Assembly: GCA_003054655.1 (NCBI GenBank)
Contig: QAYZ01000011.1
Location: 166,425 to 230,424, forward strand
Reading direction: 5' to 3'
DNA length: 64,000 nucleotides
Source: Spartobacteria bacterium LR76
GTDB lineage: Bacteria > Verrucomicrobiota > Verrucomicrobiia > Chthoniobacterales > Terrimicrobiaceae
The position numbers and the translations under genes were made by a program. Numbering within the stretch: position 1 is the stretch's first letter; every line of letters begins with the position of its first letter. This document shows positions 53,427 to 62,277 of this stretch, in pieces. The notes beneath the pieces were generated by a model. It saw nothing but the letters and a program-made list of their open reading frames with translations, searched no databases and was not told the origin of the DNA.

Positions 53427-54148
53427 GGTGGGAGGAGATTTAGTCAGGCTTGCGCCGGGCGGGCGAGCAGGATCCGGGAAACGGGGAAGACCATGGTGCG
53501 CGGGGAATCTGAGCGCGCTGTGCCGGGGGGTGCTCTGGCTGCGACGACTCTGGGCTGCGATGGTTGCGCCTTGTGAGGAAAAGTCTGGAGGGCGGGACGC
53601 CCTCCCTACGGGGCTGTTGAGAGGTGGCCTTTTCGCGCTCATCGGTTGAAAAGCGGGCGTTTCCAAAATAAGCCGAGCTGGCCTCGGGAAGCGTCGGACG
53701 CTCTATTGCGGCGGGATCGTTCAGATTTTCCCGATCAGGGCATTGAGCAGGCTTGTTTCTTTCTTTGTTTCCTTCGCTTCCTCTTTGTTCGAACCTGTCT
53801 TTGGCAGCCGTGAGCGCGCGGCGGGCGCAGCGTTTGAGGTGCGTGGTGTGCCGGGCGGCAGGCCGATCCTTTGCGTTCTTTGCGACCTTTTGTAAAAACC
53901 TGTCTTGGGTTTTGCATGCGGTGGCGGTGGCGCTGCCGGTTTTGCATTTCTTGTAAATCTTAGTATTTGAAAATTATTAGCTGTAAGGAGAAACAATCTT
54001 GCGTGTTTCTCCTTGAGGGTATAAGGAAATGGATGTTGCCGGGATTGCTGGTGCGCGGGGTGCGTGCCGGAGCCTGGCGGAATCCCAAAGGAAAACCCTT
54101 CTTATGCGAGTCAATGATCCTCTGTCGAACGCGCTGCTCTGCGAGTGC
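53427..54148. other. 722-bp intergenic stretch between accessory genes and the phage-like island
   Basis: No convincing gene. It holds an 8-bp palindromic hairpin (53587-53605) and a pyrimidine-rich stretch (~53755-53900) in which TTTGTTTCCTTCGCTTCCTC and CTTTGCGTTCTTTGCGACC occur, a style of low-complexity intergenic sequence often seen as dispersed repeats. Composition becomes AT-rich near 53940-54010. No terminase gene is present here, although one would be expected ahead of a portal gene. Confidence 0.55.
53587..53605. repeat. Palindromic intergenic hairpin
   Basis: GGAGGGCGGGACGCCCTCC: 8-bp arms and a 3-base loop, followed by CTACGGGG. It resembles a short palindromic repeat of the REP type. 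Only one copy occurs in the window. Confidence 0.4.
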
Positions 54149-54424
54149 GTGAACTTTTTCTCAAGTCCCAAGGTGCCGAAGGCGCCAAAGGAAAACACGG
54201 CCCTGTCGAAGATGCCGGACCCGCCGAAGCTCGACACCACGCCGCCTCCCGCGCCGGAGCCGATTCCTCCCGCGCCGACGACGTCGAAGCTGGAGGTGCA
54301 GCAGGCGGAGGACGACCAGCGCGAGCAGGCGGCGCGGCGCAAGGGCGTGCGGGCCACGCTGATCGCGGGCGAGACGGGCGGGTTCACCCCGGCCACGGAT
54401 GGCAAGAAAACCCTGCTCGGATAA
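54149..54424 (+). CDS. Small Pro-rich phage structural-module protein
   Basis: A 91-residue protein if it starts at GTG 54149 (NFFSSPKVPKAPKE); ATG 54212 gives 70 residues. It contains Pro-rich LDTTPPPAPEPIPPAPTTS and then VQQAEDDQREQAARRKGVRA and TLIAGETGG. This Pro-rich/RRKG/TLIAG pattern is typical of small genes placed just ahead of podovirus portal genes. It ends 15 bases before the portal gene. Confidence 0.62.
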   Translation: MNFFSSPKVPKAPKENTALSKMPDPPKLDTTPPPAPEPIPPAPTTSKLEVQQAEDDQREQAARRKGVRATLIAGETGGFTPATDGKKTLLG

Positions 54425-54438
54425 GTCGATACTATTTT

Positions 54439-56127
54439 ATGAATGAAAGAATGACGGACGCCAGGCCGATCCTGGCGCGATGGGAGGGGATGAAGGCGAA
54501 GCGCTCGACGTGGGACGCGTACTGGCAGCGCATCGCGGACTACGTGATGCCGCGCAAGGCGAATATCACGCGGCAGAACGCGACGCCGGGCGACTCGGTG
54601 GCGGACAACCTCTTTGACACGACAGCGGTGTATGCGAACCAGACGCTGGCCAATGGCATGCTGGCCTACATGACGCCGGCGGACGGGCAGTGGTTCAGCT
54701 TTTCCCCGCCGCCGGAGAAGGAGGGCGACGACGAGGTGGCGCAGTGGCTCCAGCGGTGCACGGAGATCACGCAGCGGAACCTGGCGAACTCCAACTTCTA
54801 CTCGGAAATCCACGAGCTGTACTTTGACGACGGGGCGTTTGGCACGGGGACGCTGATCGCGCTGCCGGGGCGGAATTTCCCGCTGAACTTCCAGTGTCTC
54901 CCGGCGGGGTCGTATTGCCTTGCGGAGAATGAGGAGCGGCTGGTCGACACGTGCTTCCGCGAGTTTCGGCTCACTGCGGAGCAGGCGGCGGAGAAATTCG
55001 GCGAGGAGCGGCTGAGCGAAAAGATGCGCACGGACCTGGCGAAGATTCGCGCGACGGGCAGCGGGAGTGAGAGGGAATACACCTTCCTTCACGCCATCTA
55101 CCCGCGCGGGGCGCAGGAGCGCGAGAGCGGGAAGCTCGACGGGCGCAACAAGCCATACGCCTCGGTGTACCTGGAGCCGGAGTGCCGCCATGTCATCAGC
55201 GAGGGGGGCTTTGACGAGAAGCCGTTCTTTGCCACGCGGCATGCGCGCTGGGGTTCGGAGGTGTGGGGCATCTCGCCGAGCTGGATGGCGCTGCCGGAGG
55301 CGCGTCAGCTCAATCACCTCGTGAAGCACATGGACGCGCTGGCGGAGGTGAAGGCGTGGCCGCGCATCCTCGCGCCCGGCGACATGGAGGGCGAGATGGA
55401 TCTCGACGCGGGCGGCGTGACGTTCTTTGACCCGTCGAGTCCGAACTCCGTGCCGCGCGAATGGGCGACGGCGGGGGATTACAATATCGGGCTGGAGCGC
55501 GAGAAGCGGAAGCAGGAGGCGATCGAGCGGGCGTACCACGTGCCGCTCTTCAACATGTTCTCGCAGATCGAGCGCCAGATGACGGCGCGCGAGGTGGCGG
55601 AGCGGAGCGCGGAGAAGCTCAACCAGTTCACCCCGGCCTTCACGCGCAAGACGACGGAGCTGCTCACGCCGCTGCTGCGGTGTGTCTTCAACCTGCAACT
55701 GCGGGGTGGGATGCTGCCGCCGCCGCCGGAGGGAATGATCGCGCGGGACGCGACGGGCGAGGCCTTTCTGGCGCAGCCGGAGATCGCGTACAATTCGCGC
55801 GTGGCGCTGGCCATCCGGGCGCAGGCGAATATTGCCTTCTCCCGCTCCATGGAGCTGAGCGCGGCGCTGGCGCAGGCGCGGCCCGATGTGCTGGACCATT
55901 ACGATGTGGACCGCATCGCCCGCGACGGGGCGCGCAATGACGGGCTGCCGGCGGACTGGCTGCTGCCGATGGACAAGGTGGAGGAAATCCGCGCCGGTCG
56001 TGCGCAGGCCCAGGCCCAGGCGCAGCAACAGCAGACGCTCATGGCGGCGGCGGATGCGGCGGGCAAGGCGGGGAGCGTGAAACCCGACAGCGTGGTGGCG
56101 CAGATGCTCGCGGGAGGTGCGCAATGA
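54439..56127 (+). CDS. Podovirus-type portal (head-tail connector) protein
   Basis: A 562-residue protein of the T7-like head-tail connector group. Typical pieces are WDAYWQRIADYVMPRKANIT, DTTAVYANQTLANGMLAYMT, SNFYSEIHELYFDDGAFGTG, HARWGSEVWGISPSWMALPE and SQIERQMTAREVAERSAEKL, and it ends in a Gln/Ala-rich tail. It starts at ATG 54439. In a phage it would form the dodecameric DNA channel at one capsid vertex. It is full length and has no frameshift. Confidence 0.92.
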   Translation: MNERMTDARPILARWEGMKAKRSTWDAYWQRIADYVMPRKANITRQNATPGDSVADNLFDTTAVYANQTLANGMLAYMTPADGQWFSFSPPPEKEGDDEVAQWLQRCTEITQRNLANSNFYSEIHELYFDDGAFGTGTLIALPGRNFPLNFQCLPAGSYCLAENEERLVDTCFREFRLTAEQAAEKFGEERLSEKMRTDLAKIRATGSGSEREYTFLHAIYPRGAQERESGKLDGRNKPYASVYLEPECRHVISEGGFDEKPFFATRHARWGSEVWGISPSWMALPEARQLNHLVKHMDALAEVKAWPRILAPGDMEGEMDLDAGGVTFFDPSSPNSVPREWATAGDYNIGLEREKRKQEAIERAYHVPLFNMFSQIERQMTAREVAERSAEKLNQFTPAFTRKTTELLTPLLRCVFNLQLRGGMLPPPPEGMIARDATGEAFLAQPEIAYNSRVALAIRAQANIAFSRSMELSAALAQARPDVLDHYDVDRIARDGARNDGLPADWLLPMDKVEEIRAGRAQAQAQAQQQQTLMAAADAAGKAGSVKPDSVVAQMLAGGAQ

Positions 56128-56435
56128 CGGACGAGGCAAAATCGCGCAAAGTCGAGCGTGCCCGCGAGCGGCAGCGGCTGGTGAATGCCGCGCGGCGCGT
56201 GCTGGAGAGCGAGGATGGCCGGGTGCTGATGGAGCACCTGGCGGCGACCTTCCGCGTGAACGAACGGGTCTTCACCCCCGTGCGCTCGGGCGCGGATGTC
56301 TATGCCTACGACCCGATCACGGCGGCGCTGGCCGATGGGGCGAGGGCGGTGGTGCTGCACCTGCAGGGGCTCGCCGCCGCTCCCGCCCAGGGGGATGCGA
56401 ATATCGAGGAACCCGCCCTCACCGTCAAAAAATGA
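56124..56435 (+). CDS. Bbp19-like small phage protein
   Basis: A 103-residue protein coupled to the portal gene (ATGA at 56124-56127). LVNAARRVLESEDGRVLMEHLA and VRSGADVYAYDPITAALADGAR resemble the Bbp19 group of small proteins found next to podovirus portal genes. Its function is unknown. Its own stop overlaps the next start. Confidence 0.72.
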   Translation: MTDEAKSRKVERARERQRLVNAARRVLESEDGRVLMEHLAATFRVNERVFTPVRSGADVYAYDPITAALADGARAVVLHLQGLAAAPAQGDANIEEPALTVKK

Positions 56436-56611
56436 AGCGCACCCCCGCAAAGAAAGAGAAACCGGCCGGCGGCGGAGGAGTGAATACGCCGCCGGAGCCC
56501 GCGCAGGACCCGCGCTTCGGCGATCTCACGCCGGAGTGGATCGCGTGGTTCCGCGCGACGCGCACACCGGAGGAATTCGCCGCCCGCTACGCGCATCGCG
56601 GCATCAAGTAA
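56432..56611 (+). CDS. Very small phage-module protein
   Basis: A 59-residue protein coupled to the previous gene (ATGA at 56432-56435). A basic, Gly/Pro-rich leader precedes DPRFGDLTPEWIAWFRATRT and EEFAARYAHRGI, a compact helical unit. The conserved type of spacing and the sensible composition support it. Confidence 0.6.
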   Translation: MKRTPAKKEKPAGGGGVNTPPEPAQDPRFGDLTPEWIAWFRATRTPEEFAARYAHRGIK

Positions 56612-56661
56612 CCCCCGACAACCCTTAAGCAATCATACAGAACCCCGACTTATTGAAAACC

Positions 56662-57531
56662 ATGGAGACATTGACTGATACCCTGACGACCGAACCCACC
56701 ACGACGACCGCTGCAACCCAGACCACCGCGCCCGCGCCGCAAGCGCCCGCCGCGAATCCGCAGGAGGCGGCGGGATTTGTCCGCGAGGATGGGACGTTCG
56801 CGCCTGGCTGGACGGCGCGGCTGCCGGAGGAGCTGGGCGAGTACCGCGACAGCCTGGGGAAATTCAAGACCGTGGGCGACCTGGCCAAGAGCTACCGCCA
56901 GCTCGAGGCGTGGCGCAGCGGCAAGGGGACCTTCGTGCCCGGCAAGGACGCGACGCCGGAGGAGGTGGCGAGCTACCGCAAGGCGATGGGCGTGCCCGAT
57001 GCGCCGGAGGGCTACCGCATCCGGCCGGAGGCGCTCCCCGAGGGCATGGAGTGGAACGACGACAGGGCGCGCGGCGTGCTGGAGATCGCGCACCGGCACA
57101 ACATCCCCGAGGCCGCGCTGCGCGAGCTGGCGGGCTGGCAGCTCCAGCAGGAGCAGGCGCTGGTGCGAGTGGCGACGGAATCCGCCCGCCGCGACCTCCA
57201 GGAGGGCCAGCGTGTGCTGAAGGAAAAATGGGGCGACCAGTACGATGCGAATATCAAGCTCGCCATCCAGGCCGCGACGGTGGCCGGGGTCGATCCGCGC
57301 TCGGTGCCTGGCTTTGCCGATCCGCAGACCGTGATGGCGTTTGTGAATCTGGCGAAGCGAATTAGCGATGACCAGTTCGTCGCCAGCGGACGCAGCAGCG
57401 CGCTCGGCAAGGGCGGCGCGGCGGAGGCCCGCGAGATCCAGACCAACCCCGACCATTCCCTCTACAAGCGCTACCACGGCGGCGACACCGACACGGTCGA
57501 GTACGTACGCTCGCTCCTGCGCCAGGGATAA
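56662..57531 (+). CDS. Phage scaffold/capsid-assembly-like protein
   Basis: A 289-residue protein. An N-terminal Thr/Pro/Ala-rich region (ATQTTAPAPQAPAANPQEA) precedes LPEELGEYRDSLGKFKTVGDL and AKSYRQLEAW. A helical body follows (AALRELAGWQLQQEQALVRV, QEGQRVLKEKWGDQYDANIK), and the C-terminus is DHSLYKRYHGGDTDTVEYVR. This matches the scaffold proteins that precede the major capsid gene in many podoviruses. TTG 56653 is an alternative start. No capsid gene follows. Confidence 0.78.
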   Translation: METLTDTLTTEPTTTTAATQTTAPAPQAPAANPQEAAGFVREDGTFAPGWTARLPEELGEYRDSLGKFKTVGDLAKSYRQLEAWRSGKGTFVPGKDATPEEVASYRKAMGVPDAPEGYRIRPEALPEGMEWNDDRARGVLEIAHRHNIPEAALRELAGWQLQQEQALVRVATESARRDLQEGQRVLKEKWGDQYDANIKLAIQAATVAGVDPRSVPGFADPQTVMAFVNLAKRISDDQFVASGRSSALGKGGAAEAREIQTNPDHSLYKRYHGGDTDTVEYVRSLLRQG

Positions 57532-57552
57532 GGCGATACAGCGGGAGGCAAT

Positions 57553-59007
57553 ATGATGTCGCAGGTGAAATTGAGCGAAATCCCCAATGCGGTGCAGCGC
57601 GGCGGGGAGGGTGGAGCGGAGAGTCTGCTGCAGGTCGGGCCGGAGGCGGATCAGCGCGAGCCGGTGGACGGCGTGGCCCGGGTCGCGCGCGGGCTGGCGG
57701 AGGCGGGAAAGATCCCGATGAAGGCGGCGGCGGCGCTGGAGCATTGGCAACGCACGGAGCGCGAGGTGCGGGATTTTGCCGGGCTGAATGAGATCACGCT
57801 GCGGGCGCAGCAGGCGGATGCGGCGTTGGACGAGCACATGAGCGCGCAGCCGGAGAGCCAGTGGGAGACGGGCTGGCGGGAACTGTCGCGCTCGACGAGG
57901 GACTTTGCCTCGCGGGTGGTGCTGGGGCCGACGGCGCGCGAGCAGGCGGATCGGCTGCTGGACCGGCAGGAGATGCTGGCCCGGCAGCGCATGGTCGACC
58001 GGAGCCGCCGGGAGCTGATCGCGGGCGCACGGGAGTCTGCCGTGGCGCGGTATGAGCAGCTCAATGATGAGGACCGGTACGAGGAGGCGGCGCTGCTGAT
58101 GGCACGGGCGCGCGGGCATGGGCTCTTCACCAGCGAGGAGGAGGACCAGCTGCACGAGCAGGCCATCGTGCGGTTGAATCATCGGAACGTGCAGCGCTTC
58201 ATCGAGGCGGAGCCCTGGGAGGCTCGGCGGGTGCTGGAGGACGAGGAGCGCGTGAGCGGGGAGCCGGACGCTGCGGAGCGGCTGACCTTCCGTGCGCTCA
58301 CGGCGGACGACCGGGCGAACTACCGGGAAAAGGCGCGGCAGGTGATCGCCGAGCGGCAGCGCACGATGAGCGACGAACTGGACGCCGGGATCGCGAGCGG
58401 CCAGATGCGCGACGCGGCCGAGGTGCGCGCCCGCGCGGCCTCGGCACGGTTGCCCGATGGCGTGGTGCATTCGCTGGTGCGGAGCCTGCGCGATGTGCCG
58501 GTGGATACGGCGGAGGAGCGGGCGAACTACCTGAAATTCCGCTCGGATTTCTTCTCGGTGCTGAGGGGTTACGACGAGGCGGAGGATGCGGAAGGGAGCC
58601 GGATGCGTACGATCCGCGACGGCATCCGGCGGTTTCTTCCGATGGGAGAGCGGGCGGGGGCGCTGGAGGAGTTGCGCCGAGCCGGGCAGCGCACGATCAC
58701 CCCGGCCGACCTGGCGCAGCGCGACATCTGCGAGAAGATCGACCGGCTGGCCGTACTGGGGATCTTTCACCCCGGTTCCCTGGCGGATGAGGAGGCCGAC
58801 CCGGCGGACGGGGCGATGCGCGCCTATGCCTACGCGGGGCAGCTCAAAAGCGCCTTCAGCGCGTATGCCCGGGAGCATCCGCAGGCGGAGGCAAGTCAAT
58901 ACAAGAAGTGGCTGGCCGACCGGGTCGAGGACGCGGTGGTGCGGCGGACAGTGGAGTACTGGAAAATCGCCAACGGTGGCGGAACGGAAGGAGTGATCGA
59001 GCGATGA
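57553..59007 (+). CDS. Internal-virion-like helical phage protein
   Basis: A 484-residue, strongly helical, Glu/Arg/Ala-rich protein. Sections such as LGPTAREQADRLLDRQEMLA, RQRMVDRSRRELIAGARESA and HEQAIVRLNHRNVQRFIEAE suggest long helical repeats, as in podovirus internal core/ejection proteins. A truncated relative occurs downstream at 62278-62651. Its stop overlaps the start of the next gene (ATGA at 59004-59007), so the two proteins are probably partners. No enzyme motif is seen. Confidence 0.65.
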   Translation: MMSQVKLSEIPNAVQRGGEGGAESLLQVGPEADQREPVDGVARVARGLAEAGKIPMKAAAALEHWQRTEREVRDFAGLNEITLRAQQADAALDEHMSAQPESQWETGWRELSRSTRDFASRVVLGPTAREQADRLLDRQEMLARQRMVDRSRRELIAGARESAVARYEQLNDEDRYEEAALLMARARGHGLFTSEEEDQLHEQAIVRLNHRNVQRFIEAEPWEARRVLEDEERVSGEPDAAERLTFRALTADDRANYREKARQVIAERQRTMSDELDAGIASGQMRDAAEVRARAASARLPDGVVHSLVRSLRDVPVDTAEERANYLKFRSDFFSVLRGYDEAEDAEGSRMRTIRDGIRRFLPMGERAGALEELRRAGQRTITPADLAQRDICEKIDRLAVLGIFHPGSLADEEADPADGAMRAYAYAGQLKSAFSAYAREHPQAEASQYKKWLADRVEDAVVRRTVEYWKIANGGGTEGVIER

Positions 59008-61139
59008 AGACAGAGGAAGCGACAGTGGAAGGAAGAGAACGGTCAGGAGGAATACCTGTTTCGCTGCAGGGCAACCCAACGGCCAATGAGGCCTGGTGGC
59101 TTGGCGAACACGTGTCCGATATTGTTGACATGGCTACCATTGAGGACCGAGTGAAGAAGGTCTTGGGCATGCCTGCCGCAGGGAATGGCAAGGCGCTGAC
59201 AACAACAACGAGAGATGTGGAGGCGGATGCGCCCGATTATATCCGTGTTGGAAGTCAGAATGCTCCTCAGGAGCAGCCGGTCGCCGAGATGCTGTTGACT
59301 CGCAAGGCAAACATCAGGGAGGAAGAGCGAATACATCAGGAGCCCACCGGGGCGGCTCCTCTGTTGGATGACCCGCAAGAGGCGGACCAAAAGATGTTGT
59401 CTCGGTATGCTCTACTCAAACTTGAAACGCTGCGGGGAGGTGATCTGTCTGTTGATGAACCTCCGTCATTCATCCGGGATCGCGAGGAGCCCCGCCTGGG
59501 TGGTTTGTCGCGATATCGGTTCAGGCAGGTTGAGGTTCGTCGCGGCAGGCCAATCACATTGGAAGGAAAAGCGGGGTTGCTGGAGACAGAGTTGTCGCCG
59601 GATGGAATGACGATACCGGAACGCGAACAGCGAATGAGGACAGCGCTTCAGGATGAGGCAAAGAGGTCGCGCTTCGCAGATCCCGGCGGTGTTTACACGA
59701 CGGGATTGGAGATGAATGCGGAATTTATGCAGTTGCAGCGCGTAAACCTGCGGCATAAAGCGCGTTTGCAGGCTTGGGCTGATTCGATGGTGACTCCGCA
59801 AAACCTCATTCCAAAGATCATCCAGGAGTTGGGCAAGACGGATCAGATCATCAACGAAACGATGGATAATGCCATTTTTCGTCGGAGTCAGCAGGCGAAG
59901 AATATTGACTTTGCTGCTGCTGATTACCGCTACCGGCCTGAAAACCGTATGGCGGCGGAGCGCTGGCTCGCGGTGCAGCCTGGAGCGGGCGAGTATTTCT
60001 TTGACAAGGCGTCGCGCTTTGTTGGCGGGGTCGGCGGGACGTTTACCGACGCGGCAGGAGGGCTGGGGCTGGCACTCGACGCCGTGGGGATGAATGCGAG
60101 TGGCGAGTACTTCAAGGGCATCGCTGAGGGAGGAGCCTACCTCGGGCGTAGCACGACAGACCGTCGGCAGGATGAATACTTCTCATCCTCCCTCGCCAGC
60201 GGGCTGGGGCAAGCCACAGCTCTGATGGTGGTAAGCGGCGCGGTGGGTGGCGCGGCTCGCGCGGTCGGTGCCGGCGGAAGGATCGTTACCGCACTTGAGA
60301 CCTCGACGATCGGGATGACCGGCGCTGCGGTGAGTGGTTGGAATACCTATCAGGAGGCGCTACGGCACGGGGCGGATGAGGAAACGGCTCGGATCGCTGC
60401 CGGCATGGCTGCCTTGGTCGGTGCGAGTGAGATCGTGCCTGTATGGGGGATTGCAAACCGGTTCCGGTTTGGTGCGACCGCGCCGTTCGTGAAAGTGCTG
60501 GGCCGGGCCTTCTTTGAAGCTGTGGAGAGCGGGACGCAGAGCTTTGGGCAGCAATATTTCAATGACCTGATCGCCCAAAGTCTCTACGACAAATATCGGG
60601 ATGTCTTTGACCAGGCAGAAAAGGCGAGCGGCGGAGCCTTGGCGAAAGGCGCGATCCTTTCCCTGCTGAGTTCCGCGGCGGCCAGAGGGCGGACGCTGTA
60701 CATGCGTCCTCGTCTCGCACCGAAACTGGCGGAGGCTCAGGCAGTCGCAGAGCCGATGGGAGCGGAGGCGAGCAAGGGGATTGAGAATTATTCGTTGTCG
60801 AACCTGGAGACTCGTGACTGGTATGAGGGCGGAAACGGATATCCCGGAAAGAACCCGTTTATTCACAGCGCGCTTGAAATGTACCGGGCAGCTGGAAAAT
60901 CTTGGCAGGAAGAGGCCATGGTCTGTTCGGTCGTCAGAAATGTTTTTCGAACTCAAGCGAGAGATCTGATGCGTGATCGGGTCAAAGCTGATAAGCTTAT
61001 GAAAGAGGAACCCAATATGGAGTGGGAAGAAATTAACGAAAAGTACAACGGAAACTACGATTGGATCATTGCCGCGAGCTTGAGATCTCGCAAAGGTGTG
61101 AGAAAAGGAATCATACAGGAAGAGGGGGTGAAACCATGA
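59004..61139 (+). CDS. Internal-virion-like protein with probable polymorphic-toxin C-terminal domain
   Basis: A 711-residue protein. Residues 1-330 are polar and helical. Residues ~335-520 carry Gly/Ala-rich hydrophobic stretches (GGVGGTFTDAAGGLGLALDA, ASGLGQATALMVVSGAVGGA), like membrane-penetrating ejection or tape-measure proteins. The last ~107 residues (from ETRDWYEGG) differ in base use (lower GC) and contain VVRNVFRTQARDLMRDRV and WEEINEKYNGNYDWIIAASL. This short, charged, sharply bounded domain has the look of a polymorphic-toxin tip. A coupled downstream gene (ATGA at 61136-61139) is the likely immunity gene. The toxin activity is not known. Confidence 0.62.
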   Translation: MKTEEATVEGRERSGGIPVSLQGNPTANEAWWLGEHVSDIVDMATIEDRVKKVLGMPAAGNGKALTTTTRDVEADAPDYIRVGSQNAPQEQPVAEMLLTRKANIREEERIHQEPTGAAPLLDDPQEADQKMLSRYALLKLETLRGGDLSVDEPPSFIRDREEPRLGGLSRYRFRQVEVRRGRPITLEGKAGLLETELSPDGMTIPEREQRMRTALQDEAKRSRFADPGGVYTTGLEMNAEFMQLQRVNLRHKARLQAWADSMVTPQNLIPKIIQELGKTDQIINETMDNAIFRRSQQAKNIDFAAADYRYRPENRMAAERWLAVQPGAGEYFFDKASRFVGGVGGTFTDAAGGLGLALDAVGMNASGEYFKGIAEGGAYLGRSTTDRRQDEYFSSSLASGLGQATALMVVSGAVGGAARAVGAGGRIVTALETSTIGMTGAAVSGWNTYQEALRHGADEETARIAAGMAALVGASEIVPVWGIANRFRFGATAPFVKVLGRAFFEAVESGTQSFGQQYFNDLIAQSLYDKYRDVFDQAEKASGGALAKGAILSLLSSAAARGRTLYMRPRLAPKLAEAQAVAEPMGAEASKGIENYSLSNLETRDWYEGGNGYPGKNPFIHSALEMYRAAGKSWQEEAMVCSVVRNVFRTQARDLMRDRVKADKLMKEEPNMEWEEINEKYNGNYDWIIAASLRSRKGVRKGIIQEEGVKP

Positions 61140-61284
61140 GCAAGTTTTCAGAATTTCGGGAGTATGTTTTGAGTCTTCCGCCAGACTCCCGGGTGGCGGC
61201 GCCAACGCATTCGTGGAGGGTATATACATTTCCTGAGGTTTCTCCCGAGGCGTACATCAGGCTCAATAATTTTCCCGACGACCC
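61062..61284 (+). repeat. Tandem duplication, copy 1
   Basis: A 223-bp segment covering the last 25 codons of the toxin-like protein and the first ~50 codons of the immunity-like gene. It recurs 590 bases downstream at 61652-61874 with a single visible difference (C/T at 61073 against 61663). Beyond this the two copies drift to a lower identity but stay alignable through the gene ends. Confidence 0.9.
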
Positions 61285-61642
61285 TCTACTTACGATCATG
61301 TATGACGGGCAAGCGGAGGACTTTTATGACCTAAATGTTCGTATGCGTATAGATGACACTCTCGAGATGCCGCGCAAGAAAGGGCTTTTTGGTTTGGGCG
61401 GTTTTGGGGCTGGGTACGAAAAGTTGAGCAAATTGACCCGTATTGCCTCGGATTATTGGCGCTGGAATCCCACCGATTCTGAAGTCGTAGTGGCAGCCGA
61501 AGTCTGCGGGAAGATTGCCTACCTGTGCGGCGGCGAGTATCTGGAAGGAGATATTTATTCGATGTGCTATGATGGAGATGCGATTGAGCTGTCCAGCTAC
61601 CCGTCTGGAGACATCATGGGAAAGCTATTTGGATCTTTGTAA
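61136..61642 (+). CDS. Probable immunity protein, copy 1
   Basis: A 168-residue acidic soluble protein. It starts within the stop of the toxin-like gene (ATGA) behind a strong GAAGAGGGGG ribosome-binding stretch. The N-terminus (SKFSEFREYVLSLPPDSRVA) and YTFPEVSPEAYIRLNNFP are shared with its paralogue at 61726. The middle (RKKGLFGLGGFGAGYEKLSK) and C-terminus differ. Placement, size, acidity and duplication are those of a polymorphic-toxin immunity protein; the family is not one I can name. Confidence 0.66.
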   Translation: MSKFSEFREYVLSLPPDSRVAAPTHSWRVYTFPEVSPEAYIRLNNFPDDPLLTIMYDGQAEDFYDLNVRMRIDDTLEMPRKKGLFGLGGFGAGYEKLSKLTRIASDYWRWNPTDSEVVVAAEVCGKIAYLCGGEYLEGDIYSMCYDGDAIELSSYPSGDIMGKLFGSL

Positions 61643-61651
61643 AAGCGCGGC

Positions 61652-61729
61652 TGGATCATTGCTGCGAGCTTGAGATCTCGCAAAGGTGTGAGAAAAGGAA
61701 TCATACAGGAAGAGGGGGTGAAACCATGA
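61652..61729 (+). pseudogene. Orphan toxin-tail fragment
   Basis: A 26-codon remnant identical in protein to the last 25 residues of the toxin-like protein (WIIAASLRSRKGVRKG and onwards), with its stop. It is preceded by unrelated sequence and has no start. It marks the 5' junction of the tandem duplication and overlaps the start of the second immunity gene (ATGA at 61726-61729). Confidence 0.8.
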
Positions 61730-61874
61730 GCAAGTTTTCAGAATTTCGGGAGTATGTTTTGAGTCTTCCGCCAGACTCCCGGGTGGCGGCGCCAACGCAT
61801 TCGTGGAGGGTATATACATTTCCTGAGGTTTCTCCCGAGGCGTACATCAGGCTCAATAATTTTCCCGACGACCC
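61652..61874 (+). repeat. Tandem duplication, copy 2
   Basis: The second copy of the 223-bp segment at 61062-61284, at an offset of exactly 590 bases. It carries the orphan toxin tail and the start of the second immunity gene. Confidence 0.9.
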
Positions 61875-62253
61875 CGCGTTTACGATTATGTATGATGGTC
61901 AGGCGGAGGACTTCGATGACCTAAATGTTTATATGGGTATTAATGATACCCTTGAGATGCCTCGCATGAGCTCGAAGTTGGGTGAAGGATTCGGAAAGGG
62001 TCACGAAAGGTTTACCAACGTGTGCAGTCTTGCCACCCGCCCCTTGCGCTGGAGAGTCACTGATTCGGAGATGGTGGTGGTTGCAGAGGTGAGCGGGAAA
62101 GCTGCTTATCTCTGCGGCGGCGAGTATTTTGAAGGGCACATTCTGTCGCTGTGCTATGACGGGGCGGCGATTGAGTTGTCGGAATGCCCGCCTGGAGTTG
62201 AGAAGTGGAGCTTCAGCGGCATGCTGAAAAAGCTCTTTGGACCGCCGTTTTAA
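61726..62253 (+). CDS. Probable immunity protein, copy 2
   Basis: A 175-residue paralogue of the protein at 61136. The first ~50 residues are identical, the middle is partly conserved (YDGQAEDFDDLN, NDTLEMPR) and the loop is replaced (SSKLGEGFGKGHERFTN). The C-terminal half shares spaced motifs (KAAYLCGGEYFEGHILSLCYD). The same strong ribosome-binding stretch precedes it. The pattern of a fixed N-terminus with changed middle suggests divergence toward another toxin variant or recombination. Confidence 0.66.
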   Translation: MSKFSEFREYVLSLPPDSRVAAPTHSWRVYTFPEVSPEAYIRLNNFPDDPAFTIMYDGQAEDFDDLNVYMGINDTLEMPRMSSKLGEGFGKGHERFTNVCSLATRPLRWRVTDSEMVVVAEVSGKAAYLCGGEYFEGHILSLCYDGAAIELSECPPGVEKWSFSGMLKKLFGPPF

Positions 62254-62277
62254 GGCTGGCGGACTCGGAGCGATTAG

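Noticed and set aside
54145..54438. N-terminal extension of the portal protein
   Set aside because: This part is the out-of-phase reading of the small Pro-rich phage gene. The portal family starts at or near 54439.
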